Assembly: GCF_014269285.1 (NCBI RefSeq)
Contig: NZ_JACOAF010000020.1
Span: 186,001 to 250,000, forward strand
Direction: 5' to 3'
Length of the DNA stretch: 64,000 bases
From: Rufibacter sediminis
GTDB taxonomy: Bacteria; Bacteroidota; Bacteroidia; Cytophagales; Hymenobacteraceae
Every line of letters starts with the position of its first letter. The stretch's first letter is position 1. The notes below the pieces were generated by a model. That model did no database searches. It was not told the origin of the DNA and saw only the letters and a program-made list of their open reading frames with translations. Positions 8,308 through 16,266 of the stretch are shown here, piece by piece. Both the position numbers and the translations under genes were made by a program.

Positions 8308-8841
8308 TTAGAACGCCAGACCCAGCGTTAGGCCCGCCCGGGGACTGAATCCACCGAAGGTACCCAAATCAAAGTCTTTCTGTTCGTTTCCGCCGCTTAC
8401 CGTGGCCGCGTTGAAGCCCGGCCCCGCAAAGGCATCTACTACAAAGTGCTTGCCCATGATCAACTGGTAGCCCACCAGCGCCCCGCCGCCAAACGAGGTA
8501 AGCGTGCCCCTGGCGTTATCTTCTTCGCGGGTGAGGTCAAAGTCCTGGTACCGGAGGTAGCCAGCGCCATAGAAGCCACTGGGCGCGTTGCCGGAGAAGA
8601 AGTACCGTACCTCAGGCGTGATGCCATAGCCGTCAAAGCTGGTGTCTTTTACGTTCATGCCGGTTTTGAAGAAACCCACTTGGGCGCTCATCTGCGGAGA
8701 AAAGGCGTACTCGGCAAAGAAAGAACCGGTTTTTACAATCGGGCTTAAAATATTGGCCTTCAGGGTGACGTGTTGCGCCTGCACCAGCGAGGGGAAAAGG
8801 AACACCGCAAAGAGGGCGAGCACTGCAAAAAACTTCTTCAT
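8308..8841 (-). CDS. Outer-membrane beta-barrel protein
   Basis: A 177-aa protein with a Sec signal peptide (residues 1-22, cleavage after LVQAQ) and then alternating polar/hydrophobic strands with many Gly and aromatic residues (GITPEVRYFFSG, GFYGAGYLRYQ, GGGALVGYQLIMG, AGPGFNAA), ending in a C-terminal aromatic (GLAF) as is usual for barrel proteins. It resembles the DUF3575/OmpA-barrel-like small porin group of Bacteroidota. No ligand or channel function can be read from the sequence. Confidence 0.75.
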   Translation of the reverse strand: MKKFFAVLALFAVFLFPSLVQAQHVTLKANILSPIVKTGSFFAEYAFSPQMSAQVGFFKTGMNVKDTSFDGYGITPEVRYFFSGNAPSGFYGAGYLRYQDFDLTREEDNARGTLTSFGGGALVGYQLIMGKHFVVDAFAGPGFNAATVSGGNEQKDFDLGTFGGFSPRAGLTLGLAF

Positions 8842-9151
8842 ATAAAGGAACAGGTAGGATTCTGGAGCGTCTATCCATAAATGGTGCCAACAAATCTAAG
8901 AACTGAATCAGACCCAAAATCTGGGCTGTAAACTAAGAGAATTGTAAGTTTTAGCGGCCATTTTGTTACTCTATTTAGTTTTCCGAAATATTAGCTGTAT
9001 TTTTGCGCAAAAAATAATTAGCCAAGGCTTTTATTCCTGAGAGGAACGTATAAATTCTCCGTGCTTTTATGCGAAAAAACCTTCCGGTGAACAGCCCGTC
9101 TAAGATTGGATACTAACAAACTATACCATAACCGTTACGAACCCTAAAGCC
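8842..9151. other. 310-bp divergent intergenic region
   Basis: Between the outer-membrane protein gene and the TraR/DksA-type gene. AT-richer than its surroundings; apart from a -7 box at 8998-9005 I see no gene, repeat or structured RNA. Confidence 0.5.
8998..9005 (+). promoter_or_regulatory. Bacteroidota -7 box (TATTTTTG)
   Basis: Perfect match to TAnnTTTG. It would give a leader of about 140 nt for the TraR/DksA-type gene. No clear TTTG -33 element at the usual spacing. Confidence 0.4.
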
Positions 9152-9535
9152 ATGAGTGAAGAAAAACAGCGGTATTCCCAAGAGGAATTGAACGAATTTC
9201 AGGAAATCATCATTGAGAAACTAAATAACGCCCGCAAAGAGGTTGGTTTCATCAAAGAAACCTTGAGCCGCAGGAATGATTCTGGAACTGACAATACGGC
9301 CTCTACTTCCAAAGTTCTGGAAGACGGAGCCGATACCCAGGAGAAAGAAAACCTGAACCAGCTCGCCTCCCGGCAGTTGAAATTTATCCAGCAGTTGGAG
9401 AACGCCCTCATCCGCATCAAGAACGGAAGCTACGGGGTGTGCATCAAATCTGGTAAATTGATCCCGAAGGAGCGTTTAAAGGCGGTGCCGCACACGCAGC
9501 ACACCATTGAGGCCAAGATGAGCCGCAACGACTAA
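9152..9535 (+). CDS. TraR/DksA C4-type zinc-finger family regulator, zinc site degenerate
   Basis: A 127-aa cytoplasmic protein of the DksA/TraR family, which acts in the RNA polymerase secondary channel. The N-terminal two thirds is a predicted coiled coil (ELNEFQEIIIEKLNNARKE ... LNQLASRQLKFIQQLENAL), and the C-terminus keeps the family pattern IKNGSYGVC-GKLIPKERL. Only one Cys (GVC) of the four zinc ligands is present, which is typical of the Bacteroidota group and implies a zinc-free fold. An acidic DGADTQEKE segment sits where DksA has its coiled-coil tip residues. Target promoters are unknown. Confidence 0.82.
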   Translation: MSEEKQRYSQEELNEFQEIIIEKLNNARKEVGFIKETLSRRNDSGTDNTASTSKVLEDGADTQEKENLNQLASRQLKFIQQLENALIRIKNGSYGVCIKSGKLIPKERLKAVPHTQHTIEAKMSRND

Positions 9536-9551
9536 TTAAACCGCAGACAAT

Positions 9552-10115
9552 TTGAACCTGTTACTGAACCATCTTCAGGCGCTGATTTTTTGTGCCACCT
9601 CGCCGGTGACTATTGAGGAACTGCAGAAATGCCTTTCCGAGGCGCTGGTGACTGAGGTGAGCGTAAGTGATGTATTGGAGGGAATTGAGCAGTTAAACGC
9701 TCAATTCTCTACCGATGCCTTTGCCTTGCAGATCTACGCCATTGGCGGGGGGTATCAGTTTTTGACCAAGCCGGCCTATCAGGACTCGGTTAGTATTTTA
9801 CTCAAGCATAAGTCCAAGAAGAAGCTGTCGGCTTCGGCACTGGAGACGTTGGCCATCATCGCCTACAAACAACCCATCACCCGTTCTCAGGTAGAGCAGA
9901 TCAGAGGCGTCAGCTGTGACTACGCCATCCAGCGGCTGCTGGAGAAAGGTCTGCTGGAGATCAAAGGGAAAGCCAACACCATAGGGCGCCCCGTCCTGTT
10001 TGGTACCAGCCAGAAGTTCATGGAGTACTTTGGCATCAACCACCTCAAAGACCTTCCGCAGCTCAGAGACCTGGCCCCGGAAGAGAACACCATCGGCGAG
10101 ACCGCCGATCTCTAA
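9552..10115 (+). CDS. scpB: Segregation and condensation protein B
   Basis: A 187-aa kleisin-associated protein that binds ScpA in the SMC condensin complex. Two winged-helix domains are visible: one over residues 1-85, the second containing SASALETLAIIAYKQPITRSQVEQIRGVSCDYAIQRLLEKGL (landmarks ALETLAIIAYKQPITR and IRGVSCDYA), the most conserved part of ScpB. The start is TTG at 9552, giving NLLLNHLQALIFCA, which fits the usual ScpB N-terminus; no ATG lies close enough. It is 16 bp after the DksA-like gene and probably cotranscribed with it. ScpA is not in the window. Confidence 0.92.
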   Translation: MNLLLNHLQALIFCATSPVTIEELQKCLSEALVTEVSVSDVLEGIEQLNAQFSTDAFALQIYAIGGGYQFLTKPAYQDSVSILLKHKSKKKLSASALETLAIIAYKQPITRSQVEQIRGVSCDYAIQRLLEKGLLEIKGKANTIGRPVLFGTSQKFMEYFGINHLKDLPQLRDLAPEENTIGETADL

Positions 10116-10168
10116 TCTAGCATCACATCCTTTTATACAGTAGCGATACTGCAATTTTTCACAAGAAC

Positions 10169-12019
10169 ATGGCAAGAAACGAAGATACGCCTCAAGAAGG
10201 CAACGACCGCGCACGGGATAATTCTCGCGGCGGCGAAAGAAAAGTATTTGGCAGAGGCACCCGCTTTGACCGCCCAGAAGGCGGTAACCGTGAAGGAGGC
10301 TTCCGCAACCGAGAAAGAGATTCAGACAGACCTTCCTCTGGTGACCGCGACCGCTCTGAGAGACCGCGCCGCGAAGATGACCGGGATGGCGATATCAACA
10401 CCAACCGCGAGAACAGAGAACGCGCGCCCAGAAGAGAGAATGACCGCCGCCCCGGCGATTTCCGTCCGGCCCGTGGCTTTGAGAGACCAGATAGAGGCAA
10501 TGATCGCCCTGACTTCCGCCCCCGCGGCGAAAATGACCGTTCAGACCGCCGACCAGCCAGAGAAGGCGGGTTCAACCGGGAAGGCAGAGATGATCGCCGA
10601 GGCAGTGGTTCTTTCCAGGACCGTCGCGAAGGCAGCAGAGGCCCGGCCCGGGGTGGTGAGGAAAGAGGCGGCGAGCGCCGTTCTTTCGGGAACCGTGACG
10701 ACCGTGGCGGCGAGCGCCGAGGTACAGACCGTCCGTCTTTCGGCGGAAACAGAGAAGATAACCGCGGTGCCCGTGGTGGTGACCGCCGTGAAGGAGGTTT
10801 CCAGAAACCAGGCTTTTCTTCTGACCGCAATGACCGTGGCTTCAACCGCGGCGGCGATGACCGCAGAGAAAGAGGCGGCGACAGAGAAGAACGCACCTTT
10901 AACCGGGGCGGAGACCGCCGCGAGGACAGAGGCTTCAACCGCGAGGACAGACGTTCAGATACTCCCCGCGAAAACAGGCCGTTTTCCGGAAATCGGCCCG
11001 AAAACGGCACAGACCGTCCGGCCCGCCGAGAAGGTGACCGTCCGTATGACCGCAATGCTCCACGTGAAAACCGGGGCCGCGAAGATCGTTCTTCGTCTTT
11101 CCAGAGACGTGATGACCGGCCAGAGCGCGGTACTTCCCGCCCTGACCGCAACGACCGCAACGACCGGAACGACCGCTCCGGCAGAGGTGATAGCAAAGGC
11201 TTCAAAGAAGGCCGTTTTGGCCGTTCAGACGAAGAAGTGCAGGAAGCACCTTTCTACAACCTGAAACGCTACGAAGAGCGCCGCAAGAAAAGAGACGATT
11301 CCTACGGCAACGAAGACCTGCGCCTGAACCGCTACATCGCCAACGCCGGGATCTGCTCGCGCCGTGAGGCCGATGAGCTCATCGCCGCTGGCGAAATCAA
11401 GGTAAACGGACAGGTAGTGACCGAGATGGGCTACAAAGTAGCGCCGACGGATACCGTGCAGTACGGGCGTAAAACCCTGAGCCGCGAGAAAACGGTGTAC
11501 GTGCTGCTGAACAAACCAAAAGACTTCCTGACTACCACCGATGATCCTGAAGGCCGCAAAACCGTGATGGACCTGGTGAAGAATGCTTCCAAAGAGCGTT
11601 TGTTCCCGGTGGGTCGCCTGGACAGAAACACCACCGGTTTGCTGCTGTTCACCAATGACGGTGAACTGGCCCAGAAATTGACGCACCCTTCCAACAAGAT
11701 CTCCAAAATCTACCAGGTAGAACTGGACAAGCCCATCACGCAAGAGCACGTGAAGCAGATTCAGGAAGGATTGATGCTGGAAGATGGCAAAGCCGAAGTA
11801 GATGAAGTGGCGCTTTTAGGGGAGAGCAATAAGTTCCTGGGCATTGAGATTCACATTGGCCGTAACCGCATTGTACGCCGCATTTTTGAACACCTGGGGT
11901 ACGATGTCGTTACGCTTGACCGGGTGCAATATGCCGGCCTTACCAAAAAGGATCTGCCAAGAGGCAACTGGCGTTTCTTGTCTGAAAAAGAAGTCGTGCG
12001 CCTGAAATATTTCATGTAA
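10169..12019 (+). CDS. RluB/RsuA-type pseudouridine synthase with long Arg-rich N-terminal extension
   Basis: A 616-aa protein. Residues 1 to about 380 are low complexity, dominated by Arg, Asp, Gly, Asn and Ser (RGG-, DRPE- and NDRNDR-like units). Residues about 385-440 are an S4 RNA-binding domain (LRLNRYIANAGICSRREADE), followed by a pseudouridine synthase domain with catalytic Asp485 in GRLDRNTTG and the LLNKPKDFLTT and ITQEHVKQIQEG segments. By family it should modify 23S rRNA. The catalytic part is normal length; the extension is more than half the protein and is expected to be disordered and to bind RNA. A 36-bp palindrome-like unit lies in frame at 10970-11005. Confidence 0.88.
   Translation: MARNEDTPQEGNDRARDNSRGGERKVFGRGTRFDRPEGGNREGGFRNRERDSDRPSSGDRDRSERPRREDDRDGDINTNRENRERAPRRENDRRPGDFRPARGFERPDRGNDRPDFRPRGENDRSDRRPAREGGFNREGRDDRRGSGSFQDRREGSRGPARGGEERGGERRSFGNRDDRGGERRGTDRPSFGGNREDNRGARGGDRREGGFQKPGFSSDRNDRGFNRGGDDRRERGGDREERTFNRGGDRREDRGFNREDRRSDTPRENRPFSGNRPENGTDRPARREGDRPYDRNAPRENRGREDRSSSFQRRDDRPERGTSRPDRNDRNDRNDRSGRGDSKGFKEGRFGRSDEEVQEAPFYNLKRYEERRKKRDDSYGNEDLRLNRYIANAGICSRREADELIAAGEIKVNGQVVTEMGYKVAPTDTVQYGRKTLSREKTVYVLLNKPKDFLTTTDDPEGRKTVMDLVKNASKERLFPVGRLDRNTTGLLLFTNDGELAQKLTHPSNKISKIYQVELDKPITQEHVKQIQEGLMLEDGKAEVDEVALLGESNKFLGIEIHIGRNRIVRRIFEHLGYDVVTLDRVQYAGLTKKDLPRGNWRFLSEKEVVRLKYFM
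10970..11005. repeat. Probable degenerate 36-bp palindromic element inside coding sequence
   Basis: The right two thirds (GTTTTCCGGAAATCGG and the CCGAAAAC end) match the intergenic family at exactly the family length; the left outer arm reads GAAAAC instead of GTTTT. In frame it codes for ENRPFSGNRPEN within the disordered region. Confidence 0.4.
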
Positions 12020-12034
12020 TCTGCCGTTCATAAA

Positions 12035-12751
12035 ATGCTGAATCTGGCGATAGACCGCGGGAACACCCGCATCAAAGCCGGTCTTTTTGAAGACGGGCTT
12101 TTGGTGCAGCAATTCACCTGTCCAGACTTTCCCGCTTTGGGAGAGAAACTGGCGGGAGTTCCCCTGCAAAACGCCATCATGTCTTCCGTAAGTCAGGAAT
12201 CGGCAGAATTGGTGCAGCACATCCCGGTGTCAGGGCAGCGAGTTCTGTTCAATGCCCAGACACCGGTGCCGGTGCAAAATCACTACGGCACGCCGCACAC
12301 GCTGGGAGTAGACCGCATGGCCGCCGCCGTGGGGGCGCAGCACCTGTTCAAAGACCGGCATTGCCTCATCATAGACGCGGGAACCTGCATTACCTATGAC
12401 CTGCTGCAAGCCGATGGTACCTTTCAGGGCGGCAGTATTTCCCCGGGAATCACCATGCGGTACCAGGCGGTGCATTCCTTCACCGGAAAGCTACCCTTGC
12501 TGGAAGGCTACGAGTTACCGCCCCGGCCCGGCAAAACAACCGCCGATGCCATAAAAGGAGGAATTCTCTACGGCGCAGTGGCCGAGGCAGAAGGCATGAT
12601 TCAACATTATGAGCGTCAATACAAACCCTTGACGGTTGTTCTGTGCGGCGGTGACGCCCCGTTTTTTGAAAGTACAGTAAAAGCACGCATCTTTGTCATT
12701 CCCGAATTGGTTTTAATCGGGTTAAACCGAATACTTGAGTATAATGTATAA
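12035..12751 (+). CDS. coaX: Type III pantothenate kinase
   Basis: A 238-aa ASKHA-fold kinase that phosphorylates pantothenate, the first step of CoA synthesis. Phosphate-1 loop: AIDRGNTRIKAG; adenosine/phosphate-2 region: IIDAGTCITYDLL; further marks are LGVDRMAAAVGA and GGSISPGITMRYQA. Ends overlapping the next gene's ATG by 8 bp. The window also holds panC and panD about 32 kb away, which supply its substrate, but they are not linked in an operon. Confidence 0.95.
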   Translation: MLNLAIDRGNTRIKAGLFEDGLLVQQFTCPDFPALGEKLAGVPLQNAIMSSVSQESAELVQHIPVSGQRVLFNAQTPVPVQNHYGTPHTLGVDRMAAAVGAQHLFKDRHCLIIDAGTCITYDLLQADGTFQGGSISPGITMRYQAVHSFTGKLPLLEGYELPPRPGKTTADAIKGGILYGAVAEAEGMIQHYERQYKPLTVVLCGGDAPFFESTVKARIFVIPELVLIGLNRILEYNV

Positions 12752-14084
12752 GCCTCTCCGCGCACTGTTATTGATTTCTGGTCTCGCAATAGGGTCACAA
12801 CAACTTCAGGCGCAACAGCTCTCCAACTCTCCTTATTCCCGTTTTGGTGTGGGTGACATGGTGAACGGCACCAGTTCCATCCGTAGTGCGGCCATGGGAG
12901 GAGTGGGGGTCGCGAGCGGTAGTGCGGCTCTTATCAATGATATCAACCCTGCGCTGCTTTTCTATAACAACTCCGTGACGTTTGAAGCCGCCGTGGCTTC
13001 TGAACTGAAGCGCTTGTCTGACAAAAACACCTCGCAGGTAGACGGTACCGCCAATCTGGGCTATCTCGCCCTGGCCTTGCCTATTAGCCGTAGATGGACC
13101 ACTTCGCTGGGGTTGCGGCCGTATAGCCGGGTGAACTTCACCACCATCGCTTCCGCGCCGGTAACCGGGGCGGAGAGCACGGTAACCGCCTACAGTGAGT
13201 ACAGCGGCAGCGGAGGTCTCAACGAGGTCTTCTTTGCCCACGGATTCCGGATCGCTAATGGCTTAACGGCGGGGGTATCTGGGTCTTATCTTTTCGGAAC
13301 CATTGACCGGCAGGAGTCTACCATTCTGGTAGATAGAGAAGACTCTACCAGCGCGTTGCAGAAAACGTTGATTCACACTACCTCCAGGTATGCTGGCCTT
13401 CTTTTCAAAGGAGGAGTTCACTACCGGAAGAAAGTCAGTGACAAGGCCAGCTTAAGTTTTGGAGGTTCTTATACCGCAAAATCGAACTTAAGCACTGACC
13501 GCCAGGTAGCCCAGGAACGCCGGTATCTGGATGAGTCGCTTATCTCCGGTATTGTCACCGATAGCCTGGAAGGGCATACCACCGTTCCGCAGATCCTGCA
13601 AGTAGGTCTGGCGTATGATAACAACAAGAACTGGACTGTGGGCGCAGATTTTACCCAGACCAAAGGATCAGATTTCAGGGGCTTCAGTTTAGAGAAAGGC
13701 GCCGGCCGCCAGGAATTAGGCGACGGGTACCGGATCGGGATAGGGTCAGAGATCACTCCTGATGCCGGATCGGTGAGTTCTTATTTCAAAAGAGTCACTT
13801 ATCGGTTTGGGGGATACTATGGAAATACCCAGATTAACGCGATTGCCTCTGGCCAGACGGTTCCAAGTGCCCATGATTTGAAAGACATGGCGCTTACCTG
13901 GGGTTTCTCGCTTCCTTTGGGAAGAGGAGTTAGACCTCCAGATTATACCCAGGCGCTACTCAATACCAGCTTTACGATTGGGCAACTGAAAGCAGCCGAT
14001 ACCGGCCTGAAAGAACAATACCTGCGGGTGAATGTAGGCGTGACCTTCAACAACCGCTGGTTCATCAAACGTAAGTTCGACTAA
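12744..14084 (+). CDS. Putative outer-membrane beta-barrel protein of the coaX-lptC cluster
   Basis: Using the ATG at 12744 the protein is 446 aa; a TTG at 12735 would add three residues and is less likely. Residues 1-22 are a Sec signal peptide ending QLQAQQ. The mature N-terminus LSNSPYSRFGVGDM...RSAAMGGVGVA is the pattern of FadL-like/PorV-like Bacteroidota barrels, followed by many amphipathic strands and a C-terminal VGVTFNNRWFIKRKFD. The neighbours lptC and PpiD suggest a link with outer-membrane biogenesis. The exact transport or secretion role is not known to me. Confidence 0.75.
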   Translation: MYKPLRALLLISGLAIGSQQLQAQQLSNSPYSRFGVGDMVNGTSSIRSAAMGGVGVASGSAALINDINPALLFYNNSVTFEAAVASELKRLSDKNTSQVDGTANLGYLALALPISRRWTTSLGLRPYSRVNFTTIASAPVTGAESTVTAYSEYSGSGGLNEVFFAHGFRIANGLTAGVSGSYLFGTIDRQESTILVDREDSTSALQKTLIHTTSRYAGLLFKGGVHYRKKVSDKASLSFGGSYTAKSNLSTDRQVAQERRYLDESLISGIVTDSLEGHTTVPQILQVGLAYDNNKNWTVGADFTQTKGSDFRGFSLEKGAGRQELGDGYRIGIGSEITPDAGSVSSYFKRVTYRFGGYYGNTQINAIASGQTVPSAHDLKDMALTWGFSLPLGRGVRPPDYTQALLNTSFTIGQLKAADTGLKEQYLRVNVGVTFNNRWFIKRKFD

Positions 14085-14121
14085 GCCCTACCTTCTCTGC
14101 GAAAGGCTAGAAAAAGATAAC

Positions 14122-14168
14122 AGATACCAGGCCCCTGCATCTACCTATGATGTTGGGGTCTGGTATCT
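14122..14168 (+). terminator. Hairpin between outer-membrane protein gene and lptC
   Basis: AGATACCAGGCCCC / GGGGTCTGGTATCT, 14-bp stem with one mismatch. There is no long T tract, so it may attenuate rather than stop transcription into lptC, which starts 15 bp later. Confidence 0.5.
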
Positions 14169-14182
14169 AACCGTTTAAAGGA

Positions 14183-14749
14183 ATGAGTAATTTGTCTCAC
14201 GTACTGTTGAAGAAAGCCGGGAACCTCAGAACTCCTCTCTGGCTGCTGTTCCTGCTGGGCACGTTCAGCTGGAGCTGCCAGAACGCAGATGAGAACATTA
14301 AACCCATTCAGTACAATGGGCCTTCCTCTGAAACCTACAACCAGGTCACCATTTACAGCGACTCCGCCAAGATGAAGCTGAAACTGAGTGCCCCGGTGGA
14401 GCAACAGTTGCAGAACGGAGACATTGTATACTCCAAGGGCATGTACATCACCTTCTACGAAGAAGAAACCCCTACTACCATCATCACCGCCAAGTACGGC
14501 CGCTATGACAAAGCCAAAGACCAGTACTTTGCCCGCAACGATGTAGTGGTGAAGAACATCGTCAAGAAAGAGCAGCTGAACACCGAAGAACTTTTCTGGG
14601 AGCGGCAGAAACAAACCATCTTCACCGACAAGTTTGTCCGGATTACCAGTGTAGATGAAGTAGTGACCGGCGTGGGCCTCACGGCCAAACAAGATTTCTC
14701 TGACTATACCTTAAAGCAGTTCTCCGGTTCTTTCGTCTTAAAGCAATGA
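14183..14749 (+). CDS. lptC: LPS export ABC transporter periplasmic protein LptC
   Basis: A 188-aa protein with an N-terminal membrane or lipoprotein-type signal (hydrophobic stretch ending SWSC at residue 33) and a LptC/OstA-like beta-jellyroll: NQVTIYSDSAKMKLKLSAP, KGMYITFYEE, ITAKYGRYDKAKDQYFARNDVVV, TEELFWERQKQTIFTDKFVRI. In the Lpt bridge it passes LPS from LptBFG to LptA. Its LptB partner is encoded at 28136-28867. The stop overlaps the start of the following small gene (ATGA). Confidence 0.85.
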   Translation: MSNLSHVLLKKAGNLRTPLWLLFLLGTFSWSCQNADENIKPIQYNGPSSETYNQVTIYSDSAKMKLKLSAPVEQQLQNGDIVYSKGMYITFYEEETPTTIITAKYGRYDKAKDQYFARNDVVVKNIVKKEQLNTEELFWERQKQTIFTDKFVRITSVDEVVTGVGLTAKQDFSDYTLKQFSGSFVLKQ

Positions 14750-14904
14750 CCCTAAAACAAACGATCTACATGGCGCTGGCCGTCGCTTTTCTGGTGATTG
14801 GCGTGCATCAATCCATTGTGAATGGCGTGGTGGAAAGTTACTGGATCATCATGCTGTCTATTATCTTTCTCATGCTTTTCCGTATGAACAAGGCAAAGCC
14901 TTGA
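14746..14904 (+). CDS. 52-aa two-helix membrane protein between lptC and CNNM gene
   Basis: ATG overlaps the lptC stop (ATGA) and the stop lies 13 bp before the CNNM/CBS gene, so it sits tightly inside an operon. The protein has two hydrophobic helices (about residues 7-22 and 31-46) separated by a short HQSIVNGVVESYW loop, and a basic tail (RMNKAKP). Small membrane proteins at this place occur in other Bacteroidota. Function unknown; the translational coupling and clean frame make it a real gene rather than a chance ORF. Confidence 0.7.
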   Translation: MTLKQTIYMALAVAFLVIGVHQSIVNGVVESYWIIMLSIIFLMLFRMNKAKP

Positions 14905-14917
14905 TTTCCCCAACTGC

Positions 14918-16183
14918 ATGGACCCTGTCTTTCTGTACATAACTGCCGCGGCAGGCTTTCTGCTGCTTTCTGTCTTCAGCGTGGCAGAGGTGGCCATGCG
15001 GCACATAGGGCGACCGTACATGCGGTTACAGCTGGCAGAGAACCCAGATTCCGTGCAGGGCTTCTTGCTGTCCCGTGAAAAGCAGGTGTTGGTTTCCACC
15101 CAGCTTGGTACCGGCCTTGGCCTTATTTTACTGGGCCTGGGTGCTTTTGGGAGCATCTCTCTTCCGCTGCAATCTTACTTACAGGCAGGAGTAGCTCATC
15201 TGCTGGCCGGCATCTTGACGGTGCTCCTCATCGGTGTGCTGTTCCTGGCCATAGGGATGCTGGCTAGCCTGATCTCGCCCATGCGCCTGTTCAGGGGAGT
15301 AGCGCCGTTGCTGGCCTTCTTTTTCGTACTCCTCTATCCGCTTACCTTGTTAGCTCAGGTCGTTTTAGGGCAGTTTTCTGAAAAAGAGGACGAAAACGGG
15401 GCCGAGGTTCTGTCCAATGCGCTGGCATTTCAGCCGTTTGCCGTAAAGATCCAAAGCCCGGATGAACTGGTGCTCAGCCCTACCAGCGAGGTAGACAGTA
15501 AGATCTTCAACAACGCGCTTGAATTCAAGACGGTAAAGGTACGTGAGTGCATGGTGCCCCGCACCGAGATAGATGCCATTGAGCTGGACGAAGGCGTGGA
15601 AGTGCTGCGGCAGGCGTTTATTGAGACCGGTCACTCCAAGATTCTCATCTACCAGGACTCACTGGACCATATTCTGGGCTACTGCCATCAGTTCTCGTTG
15701 TTCAACAACCCGGCAACGGTAGAGGAGATGCTTACCCCTATGGAAGCGGTGCCCGAGAACATGCTGGCTCGTGAGCTTTTCGTGAAATTCATCACCGAGC
15801 ATCGCAGCATTGTACTGGTGCTGGACGAGTTTGGTGGCACCTCGGGCATTGTGACCCTGGAAGACGTGATGGAGGAAATTCTAGGTGATATCAACGATGA
15901 GTATGACGAGGAAGACCTCCTGGAGCAGGTGATGCCCACGCCCGGGTCTTATCTGTTCAGCGCCCGCCAGGAGATTGATTACCTCAACGAGAAATACAAC
16001 CTCAACCTGCCCGAGGGCGACTATGAAACTTTAGGCGGTTTTATCTTGTCTGTACTGGAGGAAATACCCTCAGCGGGCGACGTGGTAGTGGTTCCTCCGT
16101 TTGAGATCAGGATCCTTTCCATGGATGAGCACCGCATCAATACGGTACATCTTTCTGTAAGGTTAGCCGCTTCAGAAGAATAA
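14918..16183 (+). CDS. CNNM/CBS-domain transporter-associated (hemolysin family, CorC/GldE-like) protein
   Basis: A 421-aa membrane protein. Residues 1-145 form the CNNM (DUF21) transmembrane domain with four helices; then a CBS pair (about 195-330) with VRECMVPRTEIDAIEL, TGHSKILIYQDSLDHILGY and VLDEFGGTSGIVTLEDVMEEILGDI; and a C-terminal CorC_HlyC domain (DYETLGGFILSVLEEIP). The family includes magnesium/cobalt efflux proteins and the Bacteroidota gliding protein GldE; the name here rests on architecture only. The linker between membrane and CBS parts contains a full-length in-frame copy of the 36-bp palindrome (15362-15397). Confidence 0.85.
   Translation: MDPVFLYITAAAGFLLLSVFSVAEVAMRHIGRPYMRLQLAENPDSVQGFLLSREKQVLVSTQLGTGLGLILLGLGAFGSISLPLQSYLQAGVAHLLAGILTVLLIGVLFLAIGMLASLISPMRLFRGVAPLLAFFFVLLYPLTLLAQVVLGQFSEKEDENGAEVLSNALAFQPFAVKIQSPDELVLSPTSEVDSKIFNNALEFKTVKVRECMVPRTEIDAIELDEGVEVLRQAFIETGHSKILIYQDSLDHILGYCHQFSLFNNPATVEEMLTPMEAVPENMLARELFVKFITEHRSIVLVLDEFGGTSGIVTLEDVMEEILGDINDEYDEEDLLEQVMPTPGSYLFSARQEIDYLNEKYNLNLPEGDYETLGGFILSVLEEIPSAGDVVVVPPFEIRILSMDEHRINTVHLSVRLAASEE
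15362..15397. repeat. 36-bp palindromic element, in-frame copy inside CNNM/CBS gene
   Basis: Full-length member with GTTTTAGGGCAG and GAGGACGAAAAC ends and the TTTTCTGAAAAA centre. It codes for VLGQFSEKEDEN in the linker after the last transmembrane helix. Confidence 0.6.
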
Positions 16184-16204
16184 CCTGCTCTGTAGACACT
16201 TATA

Positions 16205-16236
16205 TTTTGATTTTATCACATATTGCGATTATTTTG
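16205..16236 (+). promoter_or_regulatory. Candidate promoter of PpiD-like gene
   Basis: TTTTG at 16205-16209 and TATTTTG at 16230-16236 separated by 20 bp, close to the TTTG / TAnnTTTG pattern of Bacteroidota housekeeping promoters. Leader of about 25 nt. Confidence 0.45.
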
Positions 16237-16266
16237 CATAACGCTTAAAATACGTCAAATACTTAC

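Noticed and set aside
10230-11200. Possible CRISPR-like array because of many short repeats
   Set aside because: Units are of irregular length and spacing and follow the reading frame (codons for Asp-Arg, Gly-Gly, Arg-Glu); there are no constant repeats with unique spacers.
10192-11264. Long ORFs on the minus strand (337 aa) and in another plus frame (338 aa) across the Arg-rich region
   Set aside because: They are by-products of the codon-level repeats and GC-rich composition of the pseudouridine synthase gene; no family features, Ser/Arg/Pro- or Thr/Ala-only composition.
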